Below, piece by piece: positions 6,916 to 13,057 of a DNA stretch of 14,281 bases; positions within the stretch are counted from its first letter, which is position 1, and each line of letters starts with the position of its first letter. Source of the stretch: Rickettsiales bacterium (GTDB lineage: Bacteria > Pseudomonadota > Alphaproteobacteria > Rickettsiales > UBA3002); NCBI GenBank assembly GCA_947441895.1, contig CANEUT010000026.1, positions 1 through 14,281 on the forward strand. The letters are read 5' to 3'. The notes under the pieces were generated by a model. It was given only the letters and a program-made list of their open reading frames with translations. It had not been told where the DNA came from and did no database searches. The translations under genes were made by a program, and so were the position numbers.

Positions 6916-7287
6916 ATGGATTACCAAAAATCCCAGCTTATTTCCATCACCACGTTGAAAAACCGTGCCGACTTCCTGCGGTTGCGTCAGGGGCATAAAT
7001 TCACCTCGGCCTATTTTATTTTGCGCTATGGCCGGGCCGATGTGCCGCTTGAGGGCGGTGCCCGCGTGGGCTATACGGTGACCACCAAATGCGGCAACGC
7101 CGTGGTGCGTAACCGCATGAAGCGGCGGCTGCGGGCGCTGGTGAAAGAATTATTCCCTGCCGCGGCCAAGCCCGAAACCGATTATATATTTATTGCCATG
7201 GCGGGCGTTACCCCAAGCCTAGCCGATGCGCCGTATGATGATGTGCGCCAAGCCATGAAGGTCGCGTTGATAAAGGGTGGGCGATGA
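6916..7287 (+). CDS. rnpA: Ribonuclease P protein component
   Basis: The protein cofactor of RNase P, which helps the catalytic RNA cut 5' leaders from pre-tRNAs. The 123-residue product has the N-terminal LKNRADFLRLRQG segment, the central RVGYTVTTKCGNAVVRNRMK region and the signature arginine-rich helix RNRMKRRLRALVKE, all typical of RnpA; length is normal. I chose ATG 6916, which places the conserved segment about 15 residues in, although no Shine-Dalgarno sequence precedes it. The frame is open upstream to a GTG at 6874 that would add 14 non-conserved residues. Its stop overlaps the yidD start (ATGA, 7284-7287). The gap to rpmH (272 bp) is filled mainly by palindromes. Confidence 0.95.
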   Translation: MDYQKSQLISITTLKNRADFLRLRQGHKFTSAYFILRYGRADVPLEGGARVGYTVTTKCGNAVVRNRMKRRLRALVKELFPAAAKPETDYIFIAMAGVTPSLADAPYDDVRQAMKVALIKGGR

Positions 7288-7550
7288 TACGGCGGTGTGT
7301 AGTGTTTTGTATATTGCTGCCCATCCGCGCCTATCAGCTGCTGGTGTCGCCGTTCATGCTGCCATGCTGCCGCTTCGCTCCCAGCTGTTCGCATTATGCC
7401 CGTGAAGCGGTGATGTTACATGGCGCTTGCGCAGGCGGGTGGCTTGCCCTAAAACGCCTTGCCCGTTGCCACCCTTTTGGTGGTTATGGCTATGACCCCG
7501 TACCAGAAAAAGAATCGACTCATGACACCCACAAACTCCCAAAGCCCTGA
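7284..7550 (+). CDS. yidD: Membrane protein insertion efficiency factor YidD
   Basis: An 88-residue protein of the YidD family, which assists insertion of membrane proteins alongside YidC at the inner membrane. It shows an amphipathic hydrophobic N-terminus (residues 4-28), CRFAPSCSHYAREA with family cysteines, HGACAGGWLALKRLARCHPF and the GYGYDPVP ending. The start overlaps the rnpA stop as ATGA, and the end overlaps the likely yidC start by 29 bp, so translational coupling across rnpA-yidD-yidC is likely. The tail after DPVP is the usual short polar extension. Confidence 0.95.
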   Translation: MIRRCVVFCILLPIRAYQLLVSPFMLPCCRFAPSCSHYAREAVMLHGACAGGWLALKRLARCHPFGGYGYDPVPEKESTHDTHKLPKP

Positions 7551-9237
7551 TATTAAACGCCTTGTGATTGCCCTGGTGGTGGCCACCGCCATTATGGTGG
7601 GCTGGCAATTTTTTTATGAAGCCCCACGGCTGGAAGTGGCGCGTCAAGCGGCGGCTGTTAAAGCAGCGAGTGAGAGCGCGGCCGTGGTCGTCAAAAAAGA
7701 AGCGCCAAAACCAGTGGCAGCAGCCGCGGTTATGAATAATGGACCGCGCATTAAAATTAACAGCGCGTCATTGCATGGGTCGATTGCGCTGACAGGCGCA
7801 CGGTTCGATGATTTGAAACTGGTGAATTACCGCGAAACGATTGATAAAAATTCGCCGGAAATGCGGCTGCTGAACAATGCCGAAAATGACGCCGCCTATT
7901 TCGCTGAAATTGGCGTGCTGGGCGGTGACGCGGGTGTTGCGGTGCCCGATGCTAACACCCCGTGGCAAGCCAGTGGCACCGAACTGAGTGAAGCTAAACC
8001 CGTGACCTTGCGTTGGAATAACGGCGCCGGCCTTAGCTTTGAAAAGAAAATTGCCGTGGATGAGCATTTCATGTTCACCGTAACCACCACGGTGAAAAAC
8101 ACCGGCAGCACACCGGTAACGCTTTACCCGTATGGGCTTGTCAGCCGTAACCACACCGAAACCAGCAGCAGCAATTACATGATGATGCATGAAGGGCCGC
8201 TGGGGGTGATGAACCAAGTGTTGGATGATGTTAATTATAAAGAGCTACGCGAAAGTGGGCCGCGGCAATTTCAGGGCGCAACCGGTTGGATTGGCATGAC
8301 CGATAAATATTGGCTGGCCGCCATGGTGCCTGAAGCGGGCCAAACATTCGATGCTAGTTTCAAACATTTCAAACGCGGTGAGCTTGATGCCTATCAGGCC
8401 GATTTGCGAGGGGCTGCCATGTCGGTGCCGGTGGGCCACACCAGCAGCTTCACCGTGCGTTTATTTGCCGGTGCCAAGCAGGTGGCACTGCTCGATGCAT
8501 ACAGCACAAAATATACCATTCCGCTGTTCGACCGCGCGGTTGATTTTGGCACGCTCTATTTCCTTACCAAACCCATTTTCTCGCTGCTGAATTATTTCCA
8601 GGGGCTGGTCGGCAATTTTGGCGTGGCCATTTTGCTGCTGACGGTGGTGATTAAATTGCTGCTTTATCCGCTCGCACATAAGTCGATGGTATCGATGGCG
8701 CGCATGAAATTTCTGATGCCAAAAGTAGAAGAAATTAAAGCCCGCTATGGCAATGATAAAATGAAAATGAATCAGGAAATGATGGCGCTTTATAAGCGTG
8801 AAAAGGTAAACCCCGTGGCGGGTTGCCTGCCCATTTTGCTGCAAATTCCGGTGTTCTTTGCACTTTATCGGGTGCTGTTTGTGACCATTGAAATGCGCCA
8901 AGCTCCCTTCTTTGGCTGGATTCATGATTTGTCGGTGCCCGACCCCGCCAACCTGTTCACCGCCTTTGGCTATTTGCCATGGAATGCGCCAGACTTTCTG
9001 AATTTGGGTGTGTGGCCGATCGTCATGTGCGCCACTATGTTCATTCAGCAGCGCATTAGCCCCAAACCGGCTGATCCCGTGCAGGCAGCGGTCATGACCT
9101 ACATGCCGTTCCTGTTTCTGTTCTTGTTCGCCTCGTTCCCGGCCGGTCTGGTGATTTATTGGGCATGGAACAACACGCTGACCATTTTGCAGCAGCTTTA
9201 TATTAATACCCACCTCACCAAAAAAGGTTTGCGGTGA
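7522..9237 (+). CDS. yidC: Membrane protein insertase YidC (Oxa1 family)
   Basis: YidC inserts and folds inner-membrane proteins, alone or with Sec. The chosen ATG gives 571 residues; it is supported by the basic N-terminus before the first membrane segment (about 14-32), while upstream in-frame codons give an unlikely leader lying inside yidD. A large periplasmic domain (~40-340) is typical of Gram-negative YidC. The Oxa1 core follows, with membrane segments near 365-386, 431-453, 493-512 and 524-552 and a cytoplasmic helical hairpin (about 392-425, ARMKFLMPKVEEIKARYG). The PVAGCLPILLQIPVFFALYR segment and the ending AWNNTLTILQQLYI are characteristic. Shine-Dalgarno is weak. The stop overlaps the engB start (GTGA). 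Confidence 0.97.
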   Translation: MTPTNSQSPDIKRLVIALVVATAIMVGWQFFYEAPRLEVARQAAAVKAASESAAVVVKKEAPKPVAAAAVMNNGPRIKINSASLHGSIALTGARFDDLKLVNYRETIDKNSPEMRLLNNAENDAAYFAEIGVLGGDAGVAVPDANTPWQASGTELSEAKPVTLRWNNGAGLSFEKKIAVDEHFMFTVTTTVKNTGSTPVTLYPYGLVSRNHTETSSSNYMMMHEGPLGVMNQVLDDVNYKELRESGPRQFQGATGWIGMTDKYWLAAMVPEAGQTFDASFKHFKRGELDAYQADLRGAAMSVPVGHTSSFTVRLFAGAKQVALLDAYSTKYTIPLFDRAVDFGTLYFLTKPIFSLLNYFQGLVGNFGVAILLLTVVIKLLLYPLAHKSMVSMARMKFLMPKVEEIKARYGNDKMKMNQEMMALYKREKVNPVAGCLPILLQIPVFFALYRVLFVTIEMRQAPFFGWIHDLSVPDPANLFTAFGYLPWNAPDFLNLGVWPIVMCATMFIQQRISPKPADPVQAAVMTYMPFLFLFLFASFPAGLVIYWAWNNTLTILQQLYINTHLTKKGLR

Positions 9238-9854
9238 CCGACGCATTACTCACCCGCGCCTTGTTTGCCAAACCGGTGCGGTTTGTGGCGGGCGTGGCCA
9301 CCATGGAGCAGTTTCCGGTGCTGACGCTGCCGGAAGTGGCGTTCATTGGTCGCAGTAACGTGGGTAAATCGAGCTTGCTGAACGCGCTGGTGAATAATGG
9401 CAAACTGGCCCGCACTTCGGGCACGCCCGGGGCCACGCGGCAGCTGAACTTCTTCAACCTGCACGAAGTGCTGCATCTGGTTGATGTGCCGGGCTATGGC
9501 TATGCCAAGGCCGCCAAGAAAGACGTGAAACAATGGCAGGGGCTGCTGTTTGATTATTTGCGTGGCCGCCGTCAGCTTACCCGCGCCTTTGTGCTGGTCG
9601 ATAGCCGTCACGGCGTAAAAGATGCTGACAACGAAATGCTGAAACTGCTCGACGATGCGGCGGTGTCGTATCAATTCGTGCTGACGAAAATTGATAAGGC
9701 GGATGACCTTGAAAGGGTGCAAGAACAAGTGATGGAAGTGGCGCGCAAGCATCCGGCGGCGCATCCCAGCTTAGTGAGCACCAGCGCCAATGAAAAGCTG
9801 GGCATTGACGGATTGCAAGATGCTGTTATTGAGGCTCTGGTTGGACGAACATAA
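9234..9854 (+). CDS. engB: Ribosome biogenesis GTPase YihA/EngB
   Basis: A 206-residue P-loop GTPase of the TrmE-Era-EngA-EngB group, needed for large ribosomal subunit assembly. All nucleotide-binding motifs are present: G1 GRSNVGKS (39-46), G2 threonine in TPGATRQ (64-70), G3 DVPG (84-87) followed by YGYAKAAK, G4 TKID (151-154) and G5 STSA (182-185). The length is typical. The GTG start overlaps the yidC stop by 4 bp, which suggests coupling. An in-frame ATG 23 codons later (residue 24) is less likely because residues before it match the family (ALFAKPVRFVAG). A structured repeat mosaic separates it from argB. Confidence 0.96.
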   Translation: MTDALLTRALFAKPVRFVAGVATMEQFPVLTLPEVAFIGRSNVGKSSLLNALVNNGKLARTSGTPGATRQLNFFNLHEVLHLVDVPGYGYAKAAKKDVKQWQGLLFDYLRGRRQLTRAFVLVDSRHGVKDADNEMLKLLDDAAVSYQFVLTKIDKADDLERVQEQVMEVARKHPAAHPSLVSTSANEKLGIDGLQDAVIEALVGRT

Positions 9855-9857
9855 TTC

Positions 9858-10014
9858 TGTCACCCCGGCTGCCGAAGCAGGAGCGAAGGCACGCCGGGGT
9901 CTGGAATAGCAAAATGTCAGAAGGCATTTTGCGTATTTCAAAAAATCTCCTGATTTTTTGAAATGGCTGGATCCCGGTGTTACTTGCCTGTTGGCGTCGT
10001 AAACCGGGATGACA
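9858..10014. repeat. Symmetric REP-like mosaic with four hairpins between engB and argB
   Basis: A 157-bp composite inverted repeat nearly fills the engB-argB gap. Unit A is ACCCCGGC (9862-9869) with GCCGGGGT (9893-9900). Hairpin B is GCAAAATG-tcagaagg-CATTTTGC (9909-9932). Hairpin C is a perfect 13-bp stem, ATTTCAAAAAATC (9935-9947) and GATTTTTTGAAAT (9952-9964), with loop tcct. Unit D is ATCCCGGT (9971-9978) with ACCGGGAT (10003-10010). The outer ends TGTCACCCCGG and CCGGGATGACA also pair at 10 of 11 positions, so A and D face each other around B and C. Unit D shares its CTGGAT...ATGACA flanks with the repeat at 11075-11101. Confidence 0.8.
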
Positions 10015-10029
10015 ATTCAGGGGGTGAAT

Positions 10030-10935
10030 GTGGAAATTAAAACGCTGAAAACGAAGGAATTGCTGCTGCGCACCGCCAAAACGGTGAGCGAGGCGCTGCC
10101 ATATATTCAACGTTTCGCAGGCCACACGTTTGTTATTAAATATGGTGGCAACGCCATGGGCAATGACCGCACCGCCGAAACCTTCGCGCGTGATATTGTG
10201 ATTTTAAAAACCATCGGCATTAACCCGGTGGTGGTGCATGGCGGCGGCCCACAAATTGGTGCCATGCTGGAGCGTCTGAAAATTCAATCGAGCTTTATTG
10301 ATGGTTTGCGCGTAACCGACCAGTCGGCCGTGGAAATTGTGGAAATGGTGCTTTCCGGCAGCATCAACAAACAAATCGTCACCGCGCTGAATCAAGCGGG
10401 CGGCACCGCCATCGGCATTTCTGGCAAAGACGGTAATTTGATTGAAGCGCAGCAACTGCGCCGCACGAAAAAAGACCCCGACAGCAACATTGAGCGCGTG
10501 CTTGATTTGGGTTTCGTGGGTGAGCCCACCAAAGTGAATCCGCAAGCCATTTTGAACATTGTGGCCAGCGGCATGATTCCGGTGATCGCCCCCATCGGCA
10601 TGGGGCCGAACGGCGAGACCTATAACATCAACGCCGACACCGCGGCGGGCGCCATTGCGGCAGCACTGGGTGCAACAAAACTGATGATGCTGACCGATGT
10701 GGCGGGCATTTTGACCAAAGACAAACAGCTCATCAGCAGCATTGACGCCGCGGAAATTGATGCGCTGCTGGCCGATGGCACCATCACCGGCGGGATGATT
10801 CCGAAAGTGGAAACCTGCGTTACGGCGCTGCGTGCTGGCGTGCAGCAGGCCCATATTCTGGATGGCCGCATTCCGCATGTGTTGCTCATCGAAACATTCA
10901 CCGAGCATGGTGCATCCACCATGATTAAAGCGTAA
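10030..10935 (+). CDS. argB: Acetylglutamate kinase
   Basis: ArgB phosphorylates N-acetyl-L-glutamate with ATP, the second step of arginine synthesis. I chose GTG 10030 (301 residues) because AGGGGG (10019-10024) lies 5 nt upstream; the in-frame ATG at 10009 lies inside a repeat. Family motifs are FVIKYGGNAMG with Lys37, VVVHGGGPQIG (67-77), NINADTAAG (199-207) and GGMIPKVE with Lys259. The ~32-residue N-terminal helix before the first strand (ending ALPYIQRFAGHT) is absent from the short, arginine-insensitive E. coli enzyme and is typical of hexameric, arginine-inhibited kinases, so feedback inhibition by arginine is likely (inference). No other arg gene is in the window. A 118-bp palindrome starts 6 nt after the stop. 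Confidence 0.96.
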   Translation: MEIKTLKTKELLLRTAKTVSEALPYIQRFAGHTFVIKYGGNAMGNDRTAETFARDIVILKTIGINPVVVHGGGPQIGAMLERLKIQSSFIDGLRVTDQSAVEIVEMVLSGSINKQIVTALNQAGGTAIGISGKDGNLIEAQQLRRTKKDPDSNIERVLDLGFVGEPTKVNPQAILNIVASGMIPVIAPIGMGPNGETYNINADTAAGAIAAALGATKLMMLTDVAGILTKDKQLISSIDAAEIDALLADGTITGGMIPKVETCVTALRAGVQQAHILDGRIPHVLLIETFTEHGASTMIKA

Positions 10936-10941
10936 CCTGCC

Positions 10942-11059
10942 GCATCGTGAAAACCCTCGGTCTACGTTGTCGCGGCTGTGCTCGAATGATCACGTAGCGC
11001 TGCTACGCTCGAGCTTCTGCGCTCACCCGCTCCTAGTATCCCAACGATTTTGACGATGC
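10942..11059. repeat. Long imperfect palindrome with GTAGCGCTGCTAC core, copy 2
   Basis: This element fills most of the 133-bp gap between the convergent argB and rppH. Its outer arms pair as GCATCGT-g-AAAA (10942-10953) with TTTT-g-ACGATGC (11048-11059). At its exact centre is CGTAGC-gct-GCTACG (10993-11007), flanked by GCTCGA (10980-10985) and TCGAGC (11009-11014). The core differs from copy 1 by a paired C:G to T:A change. A T-rich stretch follows on the + strand (about 11060-11074), so it might end argB transcription; this is inference. Confidence 0.75.
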
Positions 11060-11068
11060 TTTGGTTTT

Positions 11069-11578
11069 CTATTTGTCATTCCCGCGTAGGCGGGAATCCA
11101 GTTGGATGGCAGCCAAATGCCGGAACTCTTCCACCAGCGCGGCATAGAGGTCGCGTTTGAAGGGCACGATCAGGTCGGGCAGGGTTTCAATGGGCACCCA
11201 TTTCCATTCGTTGAATTCCGGGTGCTCGGTTGCAATATTGATGTCGGCGTCGGTGCCATCAAACCGTAGGGCAAACCATGTTTGTCGCTGGCCACGATAT
11301 TGGCCCTTCCAAATAATGGGCACCAAATGGTCGGGCAGGTCGTAATAATAATCTTCTTTCGATTCGGCAATAATACTGGCTTTATGCGTGCCGATTTCCT
11401 CACCCAATTCACGCATTGCTGCCTCGCGTGCCAGTTCCCCATCATCCACCCCGCCTTGTGGCATTTGCCAGGCTTCGCTGGTGGTGTCGATGCGCTTGGC
11501 AACAAATACATGGCCTTCGCGGTTAAACAGCATGATGCCGACGCCAACGCGATAGGGCAGGTGAGAAAAACCACTCAT
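11069..11578 (-). CDS. rppH: RNA pyrophosphohydrolase (Nudix)
   Basis: RppH removes pyrophosphate from the 5' end of mRNA and so triggers decay. The 169-residue product opens with HLPYRVGVGIMLFNREGHVF, typical of the family, and has a full Nudix box at residues 42-64 (Gly42, Glu48, then REL and GEE at 56-61, which supply the metal ligands). EAWQMPQGG and the EFNEWKWVP region also match. The ATG overlaps the upstream deacetylase stop by one base (TAATG), with AGGCGG upstream, so the genes are probably translationally coupled. The last residues, LDSRLRGND (160-168), are encoded by a REP-like repeat, so the natural C-terminus has been replaced or extended. Confidence 0.95.
   Translation of the reverse strand: MSGFSHLPYRVGVGIMLFNREGHVFVAKRIDTTSEAWQMPQGGVDDGELAREAAMRELGEEIGTHKASIIAESKEDYYYDLPDHLVPIIWKGQYRGQRQTWFALRFDGTDADINIATEHPEFNEWKWVPIETLPDLIVPFKRDLYAALVEEFRHLAAIQLDSRLRGNDK
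11075..11101. repeat. REP-like hairpin inside the 3' end of rppH
   Basis: ATTCCCGC (11078-11085) and GCGGGAAT (11090-11097) form a perfect 8-bp stem with loop gtag, flanked by GTC and CCAG. On the - strand it reads CTGGAT...ATGAC, matching the flanks of unit D in the engB-argB mosaic. Short GTCATTCCCGC...GCGGGAATCCAG repeats of this type occur in many proteobacterial genomes (general knowledge). It lies in frame within rppH. Confidence 0.85.
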
Positions 11579-13050
11579 TAATGCCCGCCTGATTTGCTTT
11601 TTTCAGCGGGCTTGGCCTCAGGTTTTTTCTCGGGCGCGCCATGGCCGCCTTTTTCCTCGGCCACCGGTTCAGGGGCGTCTGGTTTCTTATAGTTCGCTGA
11701 AAGCGGGGCTAGTTTTATGCCCGGCGTGCTGTTCAGCCATTGCTGCAGCAAAGCGAGTGACTGCGGCCGCGCTGAAAGCACCACAATGAGGCGCTGTTTT
11801 TCTTGCGAGGCGGCGGTAATGCTTGCCAGCTTGCTTTTAATCTGTGGTTCATTGGGCAGTGGGTCCAGAATGATATCGGCGCGGGCCAGTGACGCACGTG
11901 TTTCGGGCCCAGTGCTCAGCTGGTCAATGCTGCGGCTGGGGTGAGTGGAAAGCAAATAAAGCCCACGCGCATGGGCGTCATTCACCACATGACCAAAACT
12001 GTTAGGGCGGCCACTGAGTGTTTCGTCCGGCGGTAAAACCATGCCCACACTGCCGATGGTGGTGGCCATCACCTCGCGCAGGCGGCGCAGCAATTCTTCC
12101 TTCGGCATGCTTTGAATGAGGCCGAGTGGGCCCGGATCATCTTGCGGATAACGCTCGCCCATGGTGGGCACCATGCCCCACACTTCGAACCCCACATTGC
12201 GCAGCAATTCAATGTTCGCCGCCGCACCACGGCTATAGGGCGAGAAGGCAATGGTCACGTCTTTGGGCAGCGCCAGCAGCAGCGGCAGTGTTGAGGTGCC
12301 AAGTCCCGCATCAAGCACCACAAAGGAAACAGTGTGCTGATCTTCCACTTGGGTAAAGCGCCGCGCATAAAGCGTTGATGCGGTGGTATCATTATTGCCG
12401 CGCTTGGGAATTTTTACGCCATTCACCGTTTCGGTAATTTCAGGCGCGGGCGCACGAATAAGGCTGTCGCGGCTGGCAGGTGCAGCAGCGGGCGGGGCTG
12501 AGGGCAAGGGCTCGGTTTTAAGCGGCGTAAGGCCAGCGATTGGGGTTTCAACCGAAGCCGCGACCGCAGCGGCGGGTGCGGCGGGTGGTGTGGTTTCAGC
12601 AACGGTGGTTTTTGGCTCTTCCGCCTTTGCGGGTTGGGCGGCGTGTTCATCGGTCTTTTGGGCTTCCGCAGGTTTTTCAGGTGCAGCAACTTCGGTGCTT
12701 GTCATCGGTTCTGAGGGTGTGGCAACGGCCGCGGGTTCAGCAACCTCGGCAGGTGCATTTGCCTGAGCTTGCGCTGGTTCTTCAGTAGCGTGAGTCTCTG
12801 GTTTTTCCGGTTCGGCCACCGCCACATCGAAGCTTGGCTGGGCCGCCCGTGTTCCGCTTTGGCTTACCATGTGACCATCGGGGTCGAAAATAAGCCGCTG
12901 TTGTTCACTGCTTGCCCGTGCTGATTCGCGTGCCGCAAGACCGCTAAGGTCAACCAGTGTGGTCAGCAGGCCAAGCGTTGTCAGCACTGTTAGGCTGCCC
13001 CATAGAACAATGCCACGGGGAAAGAGATAGCCTAGCTTCGGGCGTGCCAT
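11578..13050 (-). CDS. Divergent polysaccharide deacetylase (YibQ/DUF610-like), probably inactive
   Basis: A 490-residue protein with an N-terminal membrane anchor (about 13-35), a long Ala/Pro/Glu-rich linker (~75-215), a C-terminal domain (~238-452) and a charged tail. The domain follows the YibQ pattern: a first strand VSFVVLDAGLG, ALPKDVTIAFSPYSRGAAANIELLRNVGFEV, DPGPLGL, and later ADIILDPLPNE and LIVVLSARPQSLALLQQWL. From memory of the family, the usual DD, GHE, NHMGS and GHPHP residues appear here as LDA, GFE, GMVLP and SARPQ, so the metal site seems lost. The position between ctpA and rppH matches the common alphaproteobacterial order. A GAGG sequence overlapping the ctpA stop precedes the ATG. 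It probably acts in the periplasm, anchored in the inner membrane. Confidence 0.82.
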   Translation of the reverse strand: MARPKLGYLFPRGIVLWGSLTVLTTLGLLTTLVDLSGLAARESARASSEQQRLIFDPDGHMVSQSGTRAAQPSFDVAVAEPEKPETHATEEPAQAQANAPAEVAEPAAVATPSEPMTSTEVAAPEKPAEAQKTDEHAAQPAKAEEPKTTVAETTPPAAPAAAVAASVETPIAGLTPLKTEPLPSAPPAAAPASRDSLIRAPAPEITETVNGVKIPKRGNNDTTASTLYARRFTQVEDQHTVSFVVLDAGLGTSTLPLLLALPKDVTIAFSPYSRGAAANIELLRNVGFEVWGMVPTMGERYPQDDPGPLGLIQSMPKEELLRRLREVMATTIGSVGMVLPPDETLSGRPNSFGHVVNDAHARGLYLLSTHPSRSIDQLSTGPETRASLARADIILDPLPNEPQIKSKLASITAASQEKQRLIVVLSARPQSLALLQQWLNSTPGIKLAPLSANYKKPDAPEPVAEEKGGHGAPEKKPEAKPAEKSKSGGH

Positions 13051-13057
13051 GCCTACC

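Noticed and set aside
6756..6998. An 80-codon open frame (+) across the rpmH-rnpA spacer
   Set aside because: It runs into rnpA in another frame, has no family likeness or ribosome-binding site, and overlaps the palindromes.
10009..10029. ATG 10009 as the argB start
   Set aside because: It lies in the REP-like repeat without a ribosome-binding site; GTG 10030 has AGGGGG at good spacing.
12383..12766. Long + strand open frame opposite the deacetylase linker
   Set aside because: It mirrors the Ala/Pro/Glu-rich coding region; low-complexity shadow only.
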